DNA of 64,000 bases from Bacillus_BD sp963765265 (GTDB lineage: Bacteria > Bacillota > Bacilli > Bacillales > Cytobacillaceae). The stretch's first letter is position 1, and each line of letters opens with the position of its first letter. Below, one piece after another: positions 63,104 through 64,000 of the stretch. The stretch lies in the NCBI GenBank assembly GCA_963765265.1, contig CAVXVN010000002.1, positions 169,381-233,380 of the forward strand. Reading direction: 5' to 3'. A model generated the notes under the pieces. The model worked only from the letters and a program-made list of their open reading frames with translations, searched no databases and was not told the DNA's origin. Made by a program: the position numbers and the translations under genes.

Positions 63104-63135
63104 GTGGCAGAAGTTCTTCAAGAGGACTTTGCCAC
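63104..63135. terminator. Imperfect hairpin between uvrC and yslB
   Basis: GTGGCAGAAGTTCTT pairs with AGAGGACTTTGCCAC with three mismatches around a short loop. There is no T run, so terminator activity is uncertain for either gene. Confidence 0.4.
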
Positions 63136-63203
63136 GCACTTTGTCATAATGATGTGACGATTTTTGTCTACGTTCAACTTCAGAAGGGGCATTGTACTTC
63201 TCA

Positions 63204-63656
63204 TTAAATAATTGAATCTTTTTTATCCCATCTAACTGTAAAATGAACAATTCCATTTCGTTTTCTTGGATGTTCAAATGTTTCAGCAATTACTTGTTTT
63301 TGTATTTCAATTTGTTCAGCTAAAAAGCCTGCTTCAATTTGGAAATAACGAGGTTCTTGGTTTTTTATACGTTTGGTGATAAGGTTACTGGATAATTCTA
63401 ATTCAAGTTCTTTTTTTGTTTCACTTTTAATGGTTAGAACTCCCCATCCTGCACGTTTAAAAAAATCTATGATTTCTGTAAGGTTTTGGAGTGGATACTT
63501 TCTTGCAAGCTTTTTTCCTGCCCAATATAATATCTCAGGAGTATCACTTCCCAATAGTTCAGGAATCAACACTTCCCTAATTAATTCATAACCAAATGCA
63601 GGTACCGTTTCAGAATCTTGAACCTGCGCTAATTCTTCAGATAACGTATCGCTCAA
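63204..63656 (-). CDS. yslB: DUF2507 protein YslB
   Basis: The 150-residue soluble protein has the family pattern AFGYELIREVLIPELLG, ILYWAGKKLARKYPL and FFKRAGWG. It resembles V4R-like small-molecule-binding folds; function is unknown. The start is TTG at 63656 on the minus strand, with GAGGGGAG upstream. In B. subtilis yslB lies between uvrC and sdhC, which would follow beyond the window end. Confidence 0.9.
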   Translation of the reverse strand: MSDTLSEELAQVQDSETVPAFGYELIREVLIPELLGSDTPEILYWAGKKLARKYPLQNLTEIIDFFKRAGWGVLTIKSETKKELELELSSNLITKRIKNQEPRYFQIEAGFLAEQIEIQKQVIAETFEHPRKRNGIVHFTVRWDKKDSII

Positions 63657-64000
63657 TGATCTCCCCTCTTTCTATAAATCTATTATATACAAATTCCATT
63701 TTAATTAAGGTTTTTATTGAAAAAAAAACAAATGGTAATAAAAACTATTTTGCTATATTCCATATTGGATGGAAAAAACTTGTTTTATTGGTGTCTTTGC
63801 TTGTTCATACTGTTGTCTAACATGATTTTCTTGACCAATTTGTTTGGAAGGTTGATGTATGCCTCCAAGAAAGTGTTGAGAAAACTCGTTTCTTCAGCCT
63901 ATTCATGACCATACAGCTAAAATAAGTGAAAATTCAACAATATCCATTACCAAATAATTTTGAAAACAAGAAAAGTACAGTAATATTTCTGAATTTTCTT
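63657..64000. other. AT-rich region before the expected sdhC, no gene seen
   Basis: No ORF with a ribosome binding site or family signature is visible in these 344 bases. TTGAAA (63960) and TAATAT (63981) are promoter-like but only 15 nt apart. By synteny this should be the promoter region of the succinate dehydrogenase operon. Confidence 0.4.

Noticed and set aside
63596..63908. Two short frames downstream of yslB
   Set aside because: They lack ribosome binding sites, overlap each other or yslB, and show only random hydrophobic composition from AT-rich DNA.
1..64000. CRISPR array, prophage, tRNA, rRNA or complete insertion sequence
   Set aside because: No regular direct-repeat/spacer pattern, no phage or transposase proteins, and no tRNA cloverleaf or rRNA sequence was recognised on either strand. 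The two T-boxes are leaders, not tRNA genes.

Overview
The window is a low-GC Gram-positive chromosome segment from a member of the Bacillaceae. It follows the ytkL-to-yslB stretch of the Bacillus subtilis map almost gene for gene: ytoI, nrnA, dnaE, malic enzyme, accDA, pfkA-pyk, citZ-icd-mdh, phoPR, polA-mutM-ytaF-coaE, gapB, nrdR-dnaB-dnaI, thrS, infC-rpmI-rplT, pheST, rnhC, zapA-cvpA-polX-mutS2, lcfA, etfBA, trxA and uvrC. Spore genes (ytrH, ytrI, ytvI, ytaF, ytxC, sspI) show an endospore former. The species cannot be named from sequence alone. It is not B. subtilis itself: an hflKC pair sits between phoR and polA, and speD (after gapB) and fadR/fadB (between lcfA and etfB) are missing from their usual places.

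Layout. 1-5.3 kb holds small metabolic and sporulation genes. 5.4-24.3 kb is central carbon metabolism and its regulators: DnaE, malic enzyme, acetyl-CoA carboxylase carboxyltransferase subunits, phosphofructokinase, pyruvate kinase, three TCA enzymes and the PhoPR phosphate two-component system. 24.4-36.2 kb carries HflKC, DNA polymerase I, MutM, CoaE, gluconeogenic GapB, NrdR and the DnaB/DnaI helicase-loading pair. 37-51 kb is the translation block: T-box-controlled thrS and pheST, and infC-rpmI-rplT behind an L20-type leader. 51-63.7 kb carries cell division (zapA), repair (polX, mutS2, uvrC), fatty-acid use (lcfA, etfBA) and thioredoxin.

Regulatory signals are well preserved: an 11-nt-phased Pho-box array behind phoR, two CcpN-type boxes at gapB, a cre site and a large palindrome at citZ, a GntR-type operator at the malic enzyme gene, two T-boxes, a sigma-W promoter for ysdB and many intrinsic terminators.

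The oddest property is that several genes, including essential ones (pheT, pheS, infC), have reading frames broken by single-base indels, nearly all of them one-base insertions, while the encoded protein stays intact across the frames. The density in pheT (about nine) and at the window start (three in 266 bp) points to sequence or assembly error rather than gene decay. No prophage, complete insertion sequence, CRISPR array, tRNA or rRNA was seen. I found no convincing novel multi-gene system. The most interesting leads are the orphan Pho-box array, the citZ palindrome, a 20-bp-match palindromic repeat family near dnaB and hflC, and a 27-residue membrane peptide gene.
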